Shown one piece after another: positions 33,650 through 46,383 of a stretch of DNA of 64,000 nucleotides. A program made the translations under genes and the position numbers. This DNA is from Macrotrachela quadricornifera (taxonomy: Eukaryota > Rotifera > Eurotatoria > Philodinida > Philodinidae): positions 4,212 through 68,211 of the forward strand of contig JAJEKB010001448.1 of NCBI GenBank assembly GCA_022393335.1. Direction: 5' to 3'. The number at the start of each line of letters is the position of its first letter. The stretch's first letter is position 1. A model generated the notes under the pieces. The model searched no databases. It was not told the DNA's origin and saw only the letters and a program-made list of their open reading frames with translations.

Positions 33650-34734
33650 ATGTTTCAAAGCAAGATGATTTTTCTGCTATTTGTTGCATGTTGGTCATGT
33701 TCAATGATGGCATTTGGTGTATCAATTCCAAAAGGTTCATTACGATCTTATATTACTGGCGGATATAAAAGTAAGTTCATATTATACGATTTTGTATTGA
33801 ACGAGATTTTTATTATGTTTTATCAGATATCCAAACTAGGAATAGCAGATCTAATCTTGATTGCAGCCAATTTACTAATGATCTTGATGTCCTTGATCAT
33901 TTTCCATTTTTGATCATGGTCAATCCAATAAACAACAATTGGGAAAAAAGCACTGCTAACATGAATGAAGATAGTACTGCGATTGTTAAGCTTACTCTTC
34001 GCCGTGAAACTATGGTTCCATTAAGCATTTTTTGCTTGAAAAGTTTGACGTTATTAACCATCACAGACACTCCTTTTCCTGATGGTAATTATTCTTTGTC
34101 AAGTGATAATGACTATTTTAAATATTTTTCAGGTGTTGTACCAGATGAATTGTCAAATTTAAGAGAACTTACAAGTCTCCAGATTACTGACGCACCTATC
34201 GTGAAAATGACGGAACAGTTGGGAACATTAAGCAAACTTAATTTGTTGTTCTTATACAACAGTTCACTTACACATTTACCCAGTCTTAGTGGAATTCCTC
34301 GACTGTTTTTCCTTAGTATTGGTAACAATCGATTATCTCACGTGGATGGACCCAAAAGTGTGCACCATCTTTACCTTAATGATAATGTTTTCACTGAAAT
34401 TCCCGCATGGGTCAAGGAAGCGTCGCTTCAAGTTTTAAACATGGACAATAATCCTTTGAAAAATATGATGTCGACCACTTCCCTCGTCGATTTAATATCG
34501 CTGTACTTAAGTAATACTAGTCTATCATCTATTCCAGTGACTATTGGCAGATTACAAAAGCTTGAAGTTCTTACTCTGTCTAATAACAAACTGTTTTACC
34601 TTCCAACTAATATGCTTCATTTGGTAAATCTTAGATACTTAGACCTGTCAGGCAATTTATTTTCTTCTGCTGATAAACAAATATTTCAAACACAATTCGG
34701 CAATTCTCATCCCAATATGACTCTAATAATATAG
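33650..34734 (+). CDS. Secreted leucine-rich-repeat protein, 342 aa
   Basis: Two exons, 33650-33770 and 33827-34734, with a 56-bp intron (donor GTAAGT). Joining them in phase gives NIQTRNSRSNLDCSQF after the junction. Residues about 5-24 are a signal peptide (MIFLLFVACWSCSMMAFGVS). An N-terminal region with DHFPFLIMVNPINNNW leads into eight or so LRRs, for example LSNLRELTSLQITDAPIVKM, LSKLNLLFLYNSSLTHLP, IPRLFFLSIGNNRLSHV, LQKLEVLTLSNNKLFYLP and LVNLRYLDLSGNLFSSA. No transmembrane segment follows, so it is probably secreted. LRRs bind proteins; the partner is unknown. The repeat type resembles plant/protist extracellular LRRs as much as animal ones. Confidence 0.82.
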
Positions 34735-36762
34735 ACGATATAATATTGTAGTTTTACTTTACTAACATGTGCTTGATAATTTTTTCTATCTAAATCTGAG
34801 ATTTGAAAATATTTCAAACATACAATGATTAGTAAAATAATAATTCATATCGTTTTACTTGACTGCTTTTTTTTACTGGGAATGATACAAGACACACAAT
34901 CGTTGCAATGAACTTCCCAAGCACGTCATACTTCTTCATAAGGAGTATTATCTCAAGATATTAAAAAGTAATATAGATGAATCGATTACTTGTTATCAAA
35001 TCAATGTGTCCATTTAACAACACTATATAACTAAGTGACTCATGTATTTCAACAAATGTTTCTAAGGTATTCTTTCATTTTGTATTTATTCTACTTGGAT
35101 TCATAATATATAGTAGTCAAAATATTTCAAAATCTATTGGATAATGATTAGAAAATTCGTAGTAGAAAATAGTAAAATAACATTCTACAATTTACGATAT
35201 CTTATGTGTTAATAATTGGAGTGACCAAGAAGTATTTTTTTTGCTCCAATATTACGACTAGAATTGATGTCTTTCATATGTGTCGGTTGCTCTCCTCTTA
35301 GTTTAAGACATCTATAATCTCATGTAATTAAAATTACTCGCTACAAGTTTTGATAATGTTAAGCATATAATTCTTACCTTTTGTAAGTTTCATAGTATGT
35401 TAAATATTTATATAGCAACTGAATTGTATTATCAACGACTGTCTCAGGTCAGATCTAAAATATAATATTTCATGACGATATCTGAATGATATAAATATTT
35501 ACTATCGCATGTTAGCACAGTAGGAGTTGCTTCTGGAAGAGGAGGCTGTTCCTCTTTGAAGATAGAACAAATCGTAAACTTTGTGGAGCGGACTAGAATT
35601 ACTAGAGAACGAGGTACAAAGTTATACATAAGACTTGATTCAAAACTTTACTGTTTTAGGAGTTGTAAATGTTATATTCGACAATTCTAGCCCAATTTAG
35701 CATTTCTTTGTTCAACTATTCCAAAAGACCAACCTAAAAGTCATTATCTTCTATGATTCGATACGTTTTCATCTATTGTTTCCAATGCTGAAAACCGCAA
35801 TCTTCTACCATGTTCCTACCGAAAGTTATTCAAAAAATACTCACGTGTCTTCTTTTTTCGAAAGTACATTACTATCACGACAACACGTAGAACATCAACA
35901 ATCATCACAACTACGATGTCCACTATCATAAACACAGCAATCACAACTACTACTGTATTGATGACTACAACAATAGTGTAAAATCACATTCTCTTTTTCT
36001 ACTATATTGAAAATTTCATTCTGTTACTAAATTACATATCGATCAATAAATAAATTGAGATAATCTATGTTATATTGACTAAATTATAACGGAATTATTC
36101 AACTTGTATCTAGATTTCTATATTATTATATTCAAATCGATGAATTTATCTTTTATTTGTAATAATTTTTAATAAGACAGAATTTCGTTTTTTTTTTTAT
36201 AAGAGAATTAATTTTTACAGTTTCAACTGTCTTTAAATCAATGTATCATTCTTTCTTTGTATAGTAATATTAAATTACCCATTTCTAACTCATTGAAAAA
36301 ACGTAACAAAAAATATGTTAATCATCTTTATCCAATTCATCAAACAACAAAACTATTTACTTATATAACATATAAAATAATATTAAACAGTTCTTAGAGA
36401 ATATACGCAAAAAATAATTTGCCACGTTTGTAACGATGAAATGTCTATCTTAACAAACAAAGTGTAACCATCGTGATCATTGAACTTTATTACTAAATAA
36501 ACAAAAAAGAATTTTTTTTCATATATCCTATTAATGATATTTTACAATAGAACATTTATCATTTTCATTTCTCGCAATAGTTCCATGAATATATGTGCGT
36601 ATGAAAAATAGACGTCATTTTAATATAAAAAGAATATTATCTATTATTTGAATAATGTCAGTAAAGAAATAGAATACAAGGATTGAAGAAAAGATAAGAG
36701 ATATCGATATTAAAAAAGAGTACGGAGTGCAAATTTAATAAACACTTTCTATTTTATTTCAC
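34735..36762. other. Intergenic, no gene supported
   Basis: AT-rich DNA. Around 35870-35980 a run of ACAAC/ACTAC triplets could encode a Thr-rich tract (TTT..), but it is short, frame-broken and without start or splice context; it may be a decayed mucin-like exon or simple repeat. Confidence 0.4.
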
Positions 36763-38446
36763 ATGGCATATTCTACTGATGATCCTAGTCAATCCACAAT
36801 AAAAGATAAATTCGTAGTAAATGATTCAAGAGAAATAACACTTGATAGTGTTCTTAATCAATGTGGAGGTTTAGGTCGATTTCAATTATTTCATTATTTT
36901 TTTCTTAATTTATTACAAATGTCTGCTGGTCTTGTTTCTTTTTATTATGTTTATGGTGCAGCAGAACCCGAACATCGTTGTCGTCTTCCATCATATATTT
37001 GGCCTGATGATAATCAATATTATCCAGTCAATAACACATTGAAAGATCTTGTGAACAGATATATTCCAATGAATAATGAAAAGTGGGATAAATGTTACAT
37101 GCTAGATTCGAATAATAAATCAATTCATTGTCCAAATGGATGGTTATTTGATCGAAGTATTTACGGTTATACATATACAGAAGAAGCAAGTTTAGTTTGT
37201 GATTTAAAAGGAAAAAAAAGTTGGATTTCAACAATGGCACAAATAACTGGATTTAGTCTTTTGATTCTTGGACCATTAGCTGATAGATTTGGTCGTAAGC
37301 CAGTAGTAAGATGTGTTACTTTAACACTCTTTTTTGTTTGTCTATTTTTACAAATATTAATGCAATGGGTTCCAATGTCAGTTAATTTAAAGTAAGATAA
37401 AAATAAATAAAAATTTATTTGTTTAAATAATTATTTATAGATTTATTATTTTATTAATAAATCAATTTATGTTAGGTTTATCGGCATCGATTGGTAGCCT
37501 TGTTTTTGTTTTAATGCTTGAATTAACAAGTTGTTCATATAGAAGTATTGTTGGTGTTATAGGTTTAATATCTTTTACATTGGGTACAGCATTAACAACA
37601 TTATTTGCTTATTTAACTCGAAATTGGGAATATCATTTATGGTCAATAACATGTTTTATTGGATTATTAACAATTTATCTTTATTTTATTAGTGAATCTC
37701 CAATGTTTTATTATTCAAAAAGAAAATTTGTTCAACTTAAAAATCTTTTATATCATATAAATAAAATGAATGGTAAAAAAACTACTCTTTCAGATATAGA
37801 TTTAAATGAATTATTTAATAAAGAAATAATTGATGAAACAAAATTAAATTTAAGAATGAAACTTTTAAAAATATTAACAAATAAAATATTAATACAACGA
37901 TTAATAATAACATGTACAATGGCATTTACTGGAATGTTTTTATATATAAAAATTTCATATGGATTAGCTCTAATGAATACATCTCCATATATTTCAATGA
38001 CAATTGGTGCAATTGTTGAAATACTTGGATATATATCTGCAAATATTGTCATGTCTACACGACTTGCTCGAAAATATTCTTATATGATATTTACTAGTTT
38101 AACAAGTTTATGTGTTTTACTTATTCCATTAATTAATAAACGAACTATAATAGGTACAATTATTGTATCACAATTTGGAAAATTTTTTATATCTGGATCA
38201 TTATCAGTAACATGGATTTATATATCAGAATTATTTCCTACATCAATTCGTAGTAGTGCTAATGGTTTTGCTGTTGGTTTTAGTAAAATAGGAGCTATAT
38301 TAGCACCTGTTATTGATGCAAATATTCGAGAAGATTATTTATCAATAACATTTTATGTTTATGCAAGTTCAGGTCTTTTAGTACTTTTATTAAGTTTATT
38401 ATTACCTGAAACAAAATATTTATCATTGACTGATACAATTCATTAA
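36763..38446 (+). CDS. SLC22-type organic ion transporter (MFS), 544 aa
   Basis: Two exons, 36763-37391 and 37441-38446, with a 49-bp intron that keeps phase (NLK|FIILLINQ). The N-terminal block ITLDSVLNQCGGLGRFQLF is the usual SLC22 opening. The large first outer loop between TM1 and TM2 has six cysteines and ends HCPNGWLFDRSIYGYTYTEE with ASLVCDL, the family signature. The MFS motif after TM2 is GPLADRFGRKP. Later come YFISESPMFYYSKRK before the central cytosolic loop, and WIYISELFPTSIRSSANGFA in TM10-11. Twelve membrane segments and normal family length. SLC22 proteins move organic cations, anions or carnitine across the plasma membrane. The substrate cannot be told from sequence. Confidence 0.9.
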
Positions 38447-40011
38447 ATAAATCATAAAAATATTTTTTTTAAATAATATTCATTTATATTTAAATATATT
38501 ATTTCAATAGAGAAAAGATTTATTTATTTATCTTTTGATTAATCTACTAATAAATAAACTTATTTAATGATTAACATAAAATATGTATTCGTAATTTTTA
38601 AAGAAGTTCTATTATTTCATTCAATCAAAATAAATTTTTTCAACAAATATTTTAAACATATTTTGCATTATTTTGAAGAAATTAAGATATGATTTGAAAT
38701 TAATCTTAAAATACATATTAATGCGTTTGTTTTAATAATTGAATTGAAAAATATTTTTTACAATTTTTTAAATTAATTCTTTATTCTTTCCATAAAATTG
38801 TGCGCAGTAGAGAAAAAGTTTTTGATATAAAATAAAATGAAAAATGATGATTATGACAATGGACTATAAGAAATTCTTCGAGATAATATAGTATTTCTCG
38901 TACACATTAAATAGATCGTCCAAAAGCTTGATTCATTTCTTCTAAATATTTTTCTCTTGTTTCAAGATGAGATAGAAATACAACAATGTACATAATATAA
39001 TGCAAAAAATTTCAAATATAAGAAAAGTTTCGTATCTAATACTTTCAAGAAGCATTGGTACAAAAAAAAATGATATTGTACAATTAGCAATTCAATAAGC
39101 GACTGTTGTTAATGATATAGCTTTATCACGTATTGTTAATGGAAATATTTCTGTACAATAAAGCCATTTACAATTATGATAACCTTCAATGAGAAAGTAT
39201 AGTCGCCGCATTCAAAATAGATTCCATCTTATCTTCACATCCATTGTTGGTACGAGAGTTAGTAGTTGAAACATTCTACAAATTGATGTCAAGCAACCAT
39301 TGTTTTTCGAAATAGTTTAACAATGGATCGATTGATGAACCAGGTAATTGTGAAGCATCGTTTCAAATCTCATTGTAGCTAATAAGGACTGTGTCTTATG
39401 GGCATTATTGTGAAAGACATGGTTTTTCTACAAAGACCGTCTACAATTTCATATTTAATATATTGTTGTTGAAGGCCTAGTTATTAAATTCGTCTAAATA
39501 TTGTCTGACAAGAACGAAATTATACCCATAGCGTCTAGATGAAGGAAACTAGAAAAAAAATACTTACGTATTAGATCAACACAAGACACTTACTTCTGTC
39601 TTTACGACTGGTAGGACACTAAATTCGAAATCTGTTAATATTAATTGAGATGAAAAGACTTTGCGACCTTCTTTAGTTATTCGCTTGATCTCAAAAAAGA
39701 TTTGTTAATGAGTTGTACCTTTTTTATTAATCATCAGTTCAAATACACAAGATACACCTAGAGTAAATAAGAAATATTTTCAGAAAGTAGCACTTATTTT
39801 TCTTACATGTATCAGAATTAGTTGCATGAATAATGAAAACTTACATAAAATATAGTGGTGCTTTCAAGAATATGCCAACCATGTATGTCATTTGTGAATC
39901 AAACAATATATTTAACGAAAGTTCCCTTCCATATAACAACAGACGCTCATGTCTTGCCTGTAATTCGTCTAAAACTAAAAATCTTTCTCCATTGATGGTA
40001 AATTTGTATTA
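38447..40011. other. Intergenic with a transporter relic
   Basis: Apart from the sugar-porter relic at 38907-39183 nothing is clear. 39190-39990 contains mixed sequence with no domain. Confidence 0.4.
38907..39183 (-). pseudogene. Relic of an MFS sugar porter (C-terminal part)
   Basis: Reading the minus strand, one frame gives CKWLYCTEIFPLTIRDKAIS, then LTTVAY and a TGA where sugar porters have Trp, then IANCTISFFFVPMLLES, a stretch resembling TM12 (TFLIFEIFCIILC), and a tail EKYLEEMNQAFGRSI with a stop at 38907-38909. The E-I-F-P-x-x-x-R and the ETKG-like LEE tail regions identify the PF00083 sugar-porter family. Only about 90 codons remain and one is a stop, so it is dead. The rest was not found upstream. 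It differs from the neighbouring SLC22 gene and is not a duplicate of it. Confidence 0.65.
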
Positions 40012-41073
40012 GGCTGTTAACAAAGTTTTTACGTTTTTTTGCAAAATTTTATTTTTATTTTCTTAACTTCAACAATACAACTAGCTTTCAGTTATATATG
40101 CACCACTACTATCAATGACTTGTCGCCAACGCTCTGGCAGAGATAGGGTCCCGCGTTCGTAGAAATCCTTGGACTTTTGATCAAAGAAGTTGGCGATATC
40201 CATTTTCACGTCGTTGTCGTCGTCGAACTTTTTCTCACGCAAGTGATGAGAAAGAGAGCGAAATAAATGGTAGTCTATTGGCGCCAAGTCAGGAGAATAA
40301 GGTGGATGAGGAACGGTAATCTGTCCGAGTTTCAATAATTTTTCGCAGATCGACTGGGCAACATGGGGTCGGGCATTGTCATGCAAATGGTAAATTCAAT
40401 CCTGCTTTCCCTTCCGTTTTTCGGCAACTCGGTCCAGTTGTTGACAGTAGAGATCAGCAGTGATGGTACAACCATTTGGAAGAATTTCTCAGTAAATAAT
40501 CCCATTGACGCCCCGCCAAACGCTCGGCATCAAGCCGGTGTTATAGCTGATGTGGTGATAACTCATGGGGCATCCAAACTCCATATTTCCATGTCTTGCC
40601 CGATGCGTTCAAATGTTTTTCCACTGCATCATAAGAGCACTCAAGCTACTCTGCTAAACACCGTAAAGTCAATAGAGTATCTTTTTCGATAAGCTGCTTT
40701 AAGAGATCCACATCCACTTCCAGTGGTCTACCGGACCGGGGCAAATTGTCCAGTTCTAAGTTACCGTTCTTAAAGCGATTGAACCAATGTTGTGCCAAAC
40801 GATTAGAGAGTACATCCTCCCCAATCGTGCTGCATATGTTGTTGACTGCTTTCGTTGCTTTGTGACCCAGACGAAATGCATGAACTAGAAGCACTCGAAT
40901 CTCTTTACAAAAAAGATTCATTTTCAGTTCATGATCAGCGTCCATATCGATGATTTTATTATCATTCAAAATATATTCACACTCTCTTTATATACCGTTA
41001 GTACGGAAACTTCTAGAACATTCTCGAATGCTTTAGAAAATTAAAAAAAAACGCAAAAACTTTGTTAACAACG
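40012..41073 (-). mobile_element. Mariner-family transposon, inactive
   Basis: Inverted ends GGCTGTTAACAAAGTTTTTACG (left) and the complement of CGTTGTTAACAAAGTTTTTGCG (right) are flanked by TA at 40010-40011 and 41074-41075. The length of 1062 bp is short of the usual 1.3 kb, so it carries internal deletions. The transposase lies on the minus strand (separate entry). Confidence 0.9.
40081..40969 (-). pseudogene. Mariner transposase, broken
   Basis: The N-terminal part (40969-40646) keeps the helix-turn-helix region, with ends such as WFNRFKNGNLELDNLPRSGR. A TAG stops it at 40646, and further stops and frame shifts follow in 40640-40390. The C-terminal part (40386-40081) is open and holds HDNARPHVAQ and YSPDLAPIDYHLF, carrying the second and third catalytic Asp residues of the DD34D triad. 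The region of the first Asp is damaged. It encodes no working enzyme but dates a past mariner wave and is a candidate source for TA-flanked MITEs. Confidence 0.88.
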
Positions 41074-41104
41074 TAATACTTTTGAGGTTTCTCCATACTT
41101 TACG

Positions 41105-42688
41105 CAGGGATGTGCCCTTTACGGGGTGCAGGGTGGTGCGCACCACCCCACGTTTTTAAATAGATCTGGTTTAAAAGTTTTATTTGTAAGATTTCAATGT
41201 TACAATGTCTTCAGATATAATTATATGAAATGTAATGTAAAGAAAAATACATAAGTCTACAAAACGAGAATCTTGTCCCCTTACGGCCGGCTACCTGAAT
41301 TCTAATTCTATGTATTCTCTGTCCTTCAGGTGTGAAGGTTACCGAATTCCATATTGGAGTTTAAAGAACTGATGCCGAACTGATTGCTAACATGTTACTT
41401 TTTTGACAACACCCGGCCGTAGTCTACGAAAAGTTGAAAAAGATCAATTATTTTTCCTTGATGAAAGTCCAATAATTTGATGTTAGTTTTAGTCCAAACT
41501 GACAATGAAAAACATATTTGGTTCATCTCCCAATTTCTTAGTCTTAAAATTAGATATATTCCAATAATACTCAAAAGCTAATCAAAACAACATAAATTTC
41601 ACCAATTTTCTCTAAAGAAGTTCACAAATTCAGTGAGATTCTAGCAAAATTTACACCACATCATAATATTACTATTCAGACTATTATAACTGTTATAAAA
41701 CATTACAAATTTTGTTAGAATCTCACTGAATTTGTGAGCCTCTCTTTAGAAAATTGGTGAAAATTAAGTTATTTTGGTCAGTTTTTGGCTATTATTGGAA
41801 TATATCTTAGTTTAAGGCTGTAAGAGATTGCAAGATGAGCAAAATATTCTTTTTTTTGACAGTCAGGACTAAAATTAACATCGTATTATCGGACTCCCAT
41901 CAAGGAAAAATAATTGAATTTTTTCAATTTTTTGTATCCTTACGGTCGGATGTTGCCAAAAGGCAATATGGTGGCATTCTATTCTTTGACTATGTTGAAT
42001 AATTCATCTTATTGGTTTAATAGATAACGGATCTGTAGAGGAAAATTAACCACTAGTCACTTCTCACATCGAATGCTTGGACAAATGAAAAACAGATAAT
42101 TTCGATCCGGAGGCTGTTTTGGATCTTGGTGAGAGAATCCATCCGTCTCGTCAATAATAGCTTTCTCCTTTTTTTGCGAAGACATAGATTTGCACTGAAA
42201 TGCATGTAGTTAATTGTCAAATCACCTAAAGAACTATATCTCATCACTTTAAGATAAATTCCAGGTTGATATTGGCACAATGTTGCCAAATGGCAACATC
42301 CAGCCGGAAAGGTTTATATTTTTGTTGAGTTAAATGTAAATTGAATTTATTTGTTTATGTTAGAAATTTAATGATGTATATAAATTAAAGACTATTCATT
42401 ACCTTGAAATCAAATAACAACGAGACACAAATATGGAAAATTAGAAACTACTTGATGATATTATAATATTCTATAATGGAATCCGAATAAATGATCTTTT
42501 TATATATGATGTATTAGATTATGTGAAAACGATTATACATGTATGTACAGATTCACAATATAACTACTAAAATTTGTCATTTTTGAAAGGACTCTTTTGA
42601 AAAACTAACTGCCAGAAAAAAAAGATCATACCACCTTCATTTTTATCTATTGCACCACCCCACGCTTTTTCCTTTCGGCACATCCCTG
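41105..42688. mobile_element. Non-autonomous hAT element, 1584 bp
   Basis: Ends CAGGGATGTGCC and GGCACATCCCTG are exact inverted repeats, with a second paired block CACCACCCCACG near each end. A perfect 8-bp duplication ACTTTACG flanks it (41097-41104 and 42689-42696). No transposase. A foldback element sits inside (41404-41957). Confidence 0.93.
41404..41957. mobile_element. Foldback element nested in the hAT element
   Basis: Arms of about 250 bp pair: GATCAATTATTTTTCCTTGATG with CATCAAGGAAAAATAATTGA, ACCAATTTTCTCTAAAGAAG with CTCTTTAGAAAATTGGTGA, and AATTCAGTGAGATTCTA with TAGAATCTCACTGAATT. The outer ends are TGACAACACCCGGCCGTAG and the complement of TACGGTCGGATGTTGCCA. The apex is near 41670. 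Confidence 0.8.
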
Positions 42689-43155
42689 ACTTTACGGTGA
42701 GTCTATCTTATGCACAGAGGTCGAACTTAAAAGTGATTTATCATTTGAAACGATATACTCGTACGATACATTTTAGATGCATTGAAATGGATTATTAAAG
42801 CAAGTGATGGAGTTGATTAATACGAATAATAGTTTGAAAACTATTTCAATCAACTGTATTATGGCATTGCAACGAAGCAAATTGATTTTTTTATTTATTC
42901 AATTTCTGCTACTTTCTGGCGACTTTCCTTTGTCGTCCTCAATATATTACGGTACTGTTCGATGATTTAAAACTGATTTCTTTTACTATCAATCAGTTTA
43001 TTCTCTTTGTTACTTTGCATTTTCCAAGCAGATTCAGTGCATCAAAATTAAGTTATCTTTATAAATGTATATGTTAAAATAGTGGATCTTTTATCATTTC
43101 TATAATTTAATCATCAATCTAAAAAAACAGGTTCAAATTGAAAAATATGACAGAT

Positions 43156-44292
43156 CAGAGATGTGCAGGGCAGCAAATTTTCATGCATTGCGAAACCCAC
43201 GACCCATAACGCTCGTCAACCCATCTCACCCTTTCCATTGAATTTTTCTTCTGAGAACTCTCTGTTCTGCCTCAATCCGTTCATTTTCTTCCTCGGCTCG
43301 CCTGTCTCGTGTAAACAGATCCATCATTTTGCTTCATCCCGCCCCGTCTCCGTGAAACCCAAAAGGAATTTGTATTTTATCATTTATTCTCAATAATTAA
43401 TTAATTGTTAGATAAAGCCTATACTTGACTATTTGCCTAAGCAGCAGCTGATCGAACCAGTATAATATCATTGGGGGTAAACGCATTGATACTGTTTCTT
43501 TTTTCAAGATATCTTTTAATAATCTCTTGGTATTTGATGAACACTGATCCAAAGTGGTACAGATCTTTGAAAATGAACAAGACACATTTGATAATGTCAT
43601 AGTATCAACCGATTCATAAGATGATATATCGTGTAATCCAATTAGTTGATATTGATAAAAGAAAGAATTAGGTAGAGATATCGCTTATAAAAACAAAACG
43701 GTGCCTTGGTTGTTTTTCACTTATTAATATATATCAACAGCGAATGTCTAACGTAGAAAATGATAAGTAAATATAGAAAGAACAAATGGGTATTAATTGA
43801 TAGGTTGGAAATAATGAGAGAATTGTAATTTCGCCGATTGTCAAATTTTCTCATGATATTCGTTAGTTTTGACTGAGGTTAAGTTATTACTCAATTCTAA
43901 TATGGAATTATAGCAATGAAAAAGAAGTAATTGGTGCAGTTAGGAGTTCACGAGATTCAAGAAAGTGGAGGAAAAGTACAATTGCCAAAAGGAAAAATGA
44001 ACGAATTTACAGAATGCTAAATAATAAATCAATCATATCTACTTTGACATCGTATGTAGAAAAGGACATACATATATACTGTTAATTCTTCACGGTGCTC
44101 CGAAAAATTTTGCTACCTGCCCGAAATCCATGTCTTTTTATTTGCAGTCACCCCGAACCAAACCGTTAAATGTCTAACGGTACTTGTGCCCTGCCCGCTT
44201 CGACTAATTGTAAAACTTTTTGCTCCCGATCTGCCAGTGCCACGCAGCTCTGCGGGATCCGCGCGTCACAACCCGTGGGCTGCACACCTCTG
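43156..44292. mobile_element. Non-autonomous hAT element, 1137 bp
   Basis: The left end CAGAGATGTGCAGGGCAGC matches the complement of GGGCTGCACACCTCTG at the right end. Flanks TGACAGAT (43148-43155) and TGACAGAC (44293-44300) agree at 7 of 8 positions, a typical hAT duplication with one later change. The right end is GC-rich (44200-44290). The interior has no transposase; the short frames inside are not supported as genes. Confidence 0.82.
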
Positions 44293-46383
44293 TGACAGAC
44301 AAATTAATGATATAAGGTTCTAGTCTAGAATAAACGAGATATTTTATTTTGATAATTTCTATATACGGAAAAAAATTGTTCAACAAAATGAGAATATTTT
44401 CGATTGGGGAGTGTTAGCCATAACTCGCAGTGAACCGCAAAGGATCATCATCACAGAAACTTAATAAATCATTTAGTTTGCCAATTCGTTGGTTCGTTGT
44501 TCCATTAGTCTGTTCATTAGTTAGGGCCTTATTATATATGGTTCCACCATCACTCTCAGCGGGAGACATAAACTCTATATGATTTTGTCCTCATCCTCAT
44601 TCTTCGCGATGGGGAGAGGAAGAAAAACCGTTTTAGTGTTGTTCGTGTTAATCGAAGGTTTCGAAGAGCAAAAGAAGCCTCAAATCGAGAAAAGGAGAGA
44701 GGTTCGGTTTCTGGGTCACGGTTTCCTTCGCTATTGTACGTGTATTGTATGATGTTGCTCGTGCGGATTTGAGATTTAGGTGAATGCTCTACAATTCACC
44801 TTATAAAAAATGATGTTTCTTCCTAACAATAGTGGAAACCCAGAAAGAACTTAAATCTGGGAAGGGGGATGTAGTAACTGGGACCCCAATTTCTTCCACT
44901 ATCATAAGTGTGAAGCATGGTGTGTTATTTGGTGCGAATTCTAAAGTATCCTCCAAAGCCTAAGATCTGTGCGAACAACTCCATGCATCACACGTATAAT
45001 TGTTGAGAAAATCAGGCCCCACAAACCGAACCTCACCCTCCCTCCCTTCCACAATGGGCAACTAGGCGACAAAAACAATTTCCGAGATTCGAACCAGTAT
45101 CGTAGCTTGTTTTGAAGCTACCATGGTCCTGAATTTAATTGAATCTTGGATGCCGCTCTATGGTGAGTATGTGGTAAATGGCAGGCACCACAATGTACGC
45201 CAAATACGTGAATATCATTAATAGTACATATAAGTAAAATGTGCGTTTTAAATGAAGGATCTATTTATATCCATCAGTTATTACGTAGTTATACAGTGTT
45301 ATATATCTACTATATATTACAGACCATTTACACTTCTTGAAGTTCTTTTAACTATAATAGGATCAAAAACTTACCTTTAGTATAGTAAAAAATAGCCACT
45401 GGCCTAGAATACAATTCGTTCGCAGAATTTCGCGAGAGCTTAAATTCAAGTTTTTATTTATAACTTGATAGAACGTGTTATCATCTACCTTCAGCTGATG
45501 GGCAAAGATGCACTATCGAACCCTGGTCGAGATATTTGACATTTTGAAAGATCTCAGTGAGATCAGTTAATCTTGAAAGTTTCAAATATCTTCGTTCCTC
45601 CTATCGTTAAATATGAATACTTAAAATTTTCTTTAATAAGCTGAAAACAATTGTTTTTTCAGGTGAACCTGAGAAGGATTAAGGCTTTTTCCAAAAAAAT
45701 GCCGTAAAAATTAAATATCTCGACAAAAGGAAGCTGTAAACACGAACTTTTTTAAAGATGTTCATAGCTCCTTAGAGCCTACACAATGCACATAGTCTCG
45801 ATTCAAAAGCAATATGGCAATGGGGAGTTGCTCCGGACCACCTTTTTCTGCCAACTGTGCCCCTCTCCATTGATTCGAACCACCCTTTCGCTCTCCACTA
45901 TTGTGAGAAGATAACATTAGTTTATTCAAGGCGAATTGTAGAGAGCCATTCAAAGCCCTCGATAGACGCGAACACCACTGTTTTTCGTCCATACAATAGT
46001 GGGAAAATGGACGAGCCAAAAACGGTTTCTCTTCCCCATCCCTCGGAGGGTGAGAATGGAAACACACATATTAGGTGACTAACAAACTAACGGTCTCTCA
46101 TGATGATAAAGTAATAAGTGCAACAATCATTAACGATAGTCTTTGAATTCTTCTAATAATGACTCTCTAGAGTCCTAGTACGATTTGTGGGTACGAGTCA
46201 CATGCAATGCTTCTTAGATAGTTATGAAAATAAACTTTCAATTAAGAATACAACTCATTACACAGAGTCATTTACTTCAATCTCCTTGGCAATGCAGTTC
46301 AACTGACAGTCATGCCAGTTTACACTATATGAACACTTTTGATGGTATGACTATATCGTTAAATATATTTATAGATGTTTTGC
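44293..46383. other. Probable TIR element and flanks, no gene
   Basis: From about 44517 to 46085 the ends look inverted: TTAGTTAGGGCCTTAT near 44517 against CCTAATATGTGTG-type sequence in the complement near 46080, and GATGGGGAGAGGAAGAAAAACC (44609-44630) against GGTTTCTCTTCCCCATCCCTC (46025-46045). The word CCACTATTGTG / ACAATAGTGG recurs four or five times inside. The open frames at 45762-46078 on both strands arise from this and are not genes. Superfamily not determined. Confidence 0.45.

Noticed and set aside
45060..45125. tRNA-like T-arm on the minus strand (GGTTCGAATCTCGG)
   Set aside because: The T stem does not pair and no acceptor or D arm could be built; probably a chance B-box inside an element.
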